From assembly GCA_964505935.1 (NCBI GenBank), contig CAZDKX010000093.1, positions 1 through 15,384 of the forward strand: DNA of 15,384 nt. Direction: 5' to 3'. The position numbers and the translations under genes are program-made. The notes beneath the pieces are model-generated. The model had not been told where the DNA came from. It did no database searches and saw nothing but the letters and a program-made list of their open reading frames with translations. Positions 13,614 to 15,384 of the stretch are shown piece by piece; position 1 is the first letter of the stretch; every line of letters begins with the position of its first letter. Origin of the DNA: JADGQM01 sp964505935. Lineage in GTDB: Bacteria > Desulfobacterota > Syntrophobacteria > Syntrophobacterales > Syntrophobacteraceae.

Positions 13614-14862
13614 TTCCCGAAGCGCTGCGGCGTAACCACCACGCCACCACGCCAGCCATCATGGTGCCGAATCCCACCAAACTCTCCAAAGGTTTCTGCA
13701 ACACGGTGAAGGTGGTCATGGCCACAACTCCCGCCAGGAACAGCCAGGGAACAACCGGAAAGCCAGGTACTTTCAGCGCCCGGCCTTCACGGTGGCGGAG
13801 CACGAGCAGGGCAACCACGGTCGCTGCGGTACTGATGCCCAGGGTAAAACCGATATAGGTCAGCAAGGCATCAAAAGAAGAGGTCCAGAGCAAAATAAGC
13901 GCGAGCACCGTCTGCAGGGCAATGGCCGCTCGCGGAGGCCCTTCCGATACTGCCAGCCAGCCAGGCAGATAGCCGTCGGCCGCCATCTTGGCATAGACCC
14001 GCGGCCCGGCCATGACCAGTGACGAGGCGCTGCTGATCAGGGCAAGCGAGATGAGGACCGCAGTCGCCTCCTCGATCACCGCGCCGCCGATGGCCCTGGC
14101 GGCGATTCTGCCTATTTCCAGATGACCGGCAAGCTCCCGCAGGGGCGCAGAAAACACAAAGACTGTGTTGAGCGCCATATAGAGCAAGGTCACCAGGACG
14201 GTCCCCAAAATGAGGGAGCGGGGCAAAGTGCGCTCCGGGTCCCGCACTTCGCCGCCTATGTAAACGGCGGCGTTCCAGCCGGAATAACTGAACGAAATCC
14301 AAACCAGCGAGACCCCAAAGGCCGAAATCGAGAAAGGGGCGTAAGCTTCGTCGGCAATCGGTGTCAATTGGGTGAAGGCCAGGGAAACGAAAGCCACAAT
14401 CAAGACCACCTTCACCAGCACCATCCAGTTCTGCACCCGCGCTCCCCGCCGAACCTCATGGGCATGCACCGCCGCAAAGACCAGGGTCAGGATGGTGCCG
14501 CTCAGAACGGGTGAGGCGCCTCCCAGCCAGGGCTGGGCATACTTGCCAAAAGCATAGCCCGCTGCTGCCAGGGGCGCCGAAAACCCCACCAGGAGCGAAA
14601 TCCAACCGGCGATATAGCCGGCCAGGGGATGAAGAGTGCGCGACAGGAAGCAATACTCGCCCCCTGACTCGGGAATGCGCCGGGCAAGAGAGCCGTAGCA
14701 CAAGGCCCCGAGGGTTGCCTGCACTCCCCCGACAGCCCAGGCAGCCAGCACCAGCCAGGGAGAACCAAGGTCCGCCAGGAGGAAGCCGCTGGTAGAGAAA
14801 ACCCCGGCCCCGATCATGTTCGCAACCACGAGCGCAGAAGCGCTGGTTAAGCCAAGATGCAT
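13600..14862 (-). CDS. APC-superfamily amino acid permease
   Basis: 420 residues from ATG 14862. The first helix carries the hallmark LVVANMIGAGVFSTSGF (12-27), where the unwound G-x-G segment binds the amino group of the substrate in this family. About twelve hydrophobic helices follow, with RRIPESGGEYCFLSRTLHPLAGYIAGW in the usual TM2-TM3 region and FSYSGWNAAVYIGGEVRDPERTLPRSLI in the TM6-TM7 region. It is an inner-membrane secondary transporter, probably for an amino acid or related amine. GTG 14865 and TTG 14877 are alternative starts; none has a strong ribosome binding site. It is convergent with the methyltransferase gene and not part of the TelA operon. The substrate cannot be read from sequence. 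Confidence 0.88.
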   Translation of the reverse strand: MHLGLTSASALVVANMIGAGVFSTSGFLLADLGSPWLVLAAWAVGGVQATLGALCYGSLARRIPESGGEYCFLSRTLHPLAGYIAGWISLLVGFSAPLAAAGYAFGKYAQPWLGGASPVLSGTILTLVFAAVHAHEVRRGARVQNWMVLVKVVLIVAFVSLAFTQLTPIADEAYAPFSISAFGVSLVWISFSYSGWNAAVYIGGEVRDPERTLPRSLILGTVLVTLLYMALNTVFVFSAPLRELAGHLEIGRIAARAIGGAVIEEATAVLISLALISSASSLVMAGPRVYAKMAADGYLPGWLAVSEGPPRAAIALQTVLALILLWTSSFDALLTYIGFTLGISTAATVVALLVLRHREGRALKVPGFPVVPWLFLAGVVAMTTFTVLQKPLESLVGFGTMMAGVVAWWLRRSASGRTCR

Positions 14863-15015
14863 CACGAAAACACCCAAAAACCATGAGTCAGCAATCTGGA
14901 AAGAGTCGCAATGTGGCGATTTCCCTTAGCACACCCCCCCTCAAGCCGTCAACCACCGCCATTGGCTTCGCCATATTCCTGCAAAGCTGTCGCTCATGTC
15001 CGTTGGGGATGCCAG

Positions 15016-15062
15016 GCAACCCGCAACTCGCAACTCGCAACCCGCAACCCGCAACCCGCAAC
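15016..15062. repeat. Heptanucleotide tandem repeat GCAACYC
   Basis: Six consecutive 7-base units GCAACCC or GCAACTC run from 15016 to 15057, followed by a partial GCAAC. Variation is confined to the sixth position. It is a short low-complexity tandem array in a divergent intergenic region, without spacers, so not CRISPR. Such units may change number by replication slippage. Confidence 0.85.
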
Positions 15063-15130
15063 ATTTCGAATCACCTGATTTCATGCGGCAAAGTTTCACC
15101 TCTGCATGACAAATTGACCGGATATATTCT

Positions 15131-15159
15131 TTGCACAAGGTATCTTAAAAAGATATAGT
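15131..15159 (+). promoter_or_regulatory. Sigma-70-like promoter of modB with embedded palindrome
   Basis: TTGCAC (15131-15136) and TATAGT (15154-15159) are 17 bases apart, close to the sigma-70 consensus. The predicted start is near 15166, just before the ribosome binding site. A perfect inverted repeat, TATCTT-AAA-AAGATA, covers 15141-15155, i.e. the spacer and the first two bases of the -10, a classic repressor position. The arms are not the usual ModE box, so the cognate regulator is unknown. Confidence 0.5.
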
Positions 15160-15181
15160 GACGTTCAAAGAAGGCTTACGG

Positions 15182-15384
15182 GTGAGAAAGGGGATGAACC
15201 GCGTCGTGTCGAAGAGTCTGGTACCGCTGCTGTTGACGTTAAAGGTGGCAGGATGTGCCACCCTGGCAGCCTTCCTGGTCGGGGTCGCCTTTGCTTTTCT
15301 GCTGGCTCGGGTCCGCTTTCCAGGGCGGGAATGGGCGGATGCCCTGCTGACCTTGCCCCTGGTCATGCCGCCCACCGTGATGGG
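15182..15384 (+). CDS. modB: Molybdate ABC transporter permease ModB, N-terminal part (cut by window end)
   Basis: 67 codons are visible before the window ends. The translation has LLLTLKVAGCATLAAFLVGVAFAFLLARVRFPGREWADALLTLPLVMPPTVMG, which is the first transmembrane helix and the LPLVxPPTVxG segment characteristic of ModB/CysT-type permeases; in ModB this is followed by G-x-Y-L. ModB forms the inner-membrane channel for molybdate, sometimes tungstate, with ModA and ModC. GTG 15182 was preferred because GAAGG lies seven bases upstream and the predicted transcription start is just before it; ATG 15194 is an alternative. modA is not immediately upstream, so it lies elsewhere or downstream. The HTH/PBP-like regulator at 1742-2860 may act on this gene, but that is inference. 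Confidence 0.85.
   Translation, partial: MRKGMNRVVSKSLVPLLLTLKVAGCATLAAFLVGVAFAFLLARVRFPGREWADALLTLPLVMPPTVM

Larger units (their letters stand above)
14863..15181. other. Divergent intergenic region between permease and modB
   Basis: About 320 bases without a credible gene. On the minus strand a weak promoter candidate for the permease is TTGACG (14947-14952) with TAAGGG (14923-14928), 18 bases apart. A run of C lies at 14934-14940. A heptanucleotide tandem repeat occupies 15016-15062, and the modB promoter with a palindrome lies at 15131-15159. I see no convincing Moco riboswitch fold. Confidence 0.5.

Noticed and set aside
15016..15062. CRISPR array
   Set aside because: The units are 7 bases and contiguous, with no spacers and no cas genes nearby.
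14863..15181. Moco riboswitch upstream of modB
   Set aside because: The predicted transcription start is only about 15 bases before the modB start codon, leaving no room, and no matching fold is visible by eye.

Overview
The window reads as high-GC chromosomal DNA from a Gram-negative bacterium. It encodes a TonB fragment, an outer-envelope lipoprotein and two OmpA-type peptidoglycan-binding domains. Gene content (a DUF364 protein, a small molybdopterin-fold protein, a COG1910-type regulator and molybdate permease ModB, plus a TelA operon) fits a Desulfobacterota/Deltaproteobacteria-like anaerobe, possibly a Syntrophobacter relative. That placement is an inference from gene content and base composition only.

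Left part (1-2860, + strand): the C-terminal end of a TonB protein, a DUF4213/DUF364 protein overlapping a small sulfite-oxidase-fold molybdopterin protein, then a one-component regulator made of an XRE-type helix-turn-helix and a periplasmic-binding-protein-like (molybdate-type) domain. These genes share a metal/oxyanion theme, probably molybdenum or tungsten.

Central part (12232 down to 2972, - strand): eight tightly spaced co-directional genes that look like one operon. In transcription order they are: a TelA family protein; a substrate-binding protein of the urea/guanidine-associated NMT1/SsuA-like type; an ABC permease; an ABC ATPase; a substrate-binding protein fused to a C-terminal OmpA domain; a von Willebrand factor A (vWA) lipoprotein with an intact MIDAS; a second, different substrate-binding/OmpA fusion; and a two-helix membrane protein with a long helical tail that may be the XpaC-like partner of TelA. 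Together they predict an envelope module: an inner-membrane ABC transporter, three periplasmic sensor or binding domains (two probably tied to the cell wall), an adhesion/scaffold lipoprotein, and cytoplasmic or membrane-associated TelA/XpaC-like proteins. This is the most interesting content of the window.

Right part: divergent from telA lies a class I SAM methyltransferase with an N-terminal hydrophobic segment, preceded by a good sigma-70-like promoter. Convergent to it is an APC-family amino acid permease. The last intergenic region holds a heptanucleotide tandem repeat and a promoter with an embedded palindrome. It leads into modB (molybdate ABC permease), which is cut by the window end. 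The Mo/W-type genes at both ends suggest that the TelA operon and its neighbours sit between parts of a molybdate/tungstate neighbourhood.
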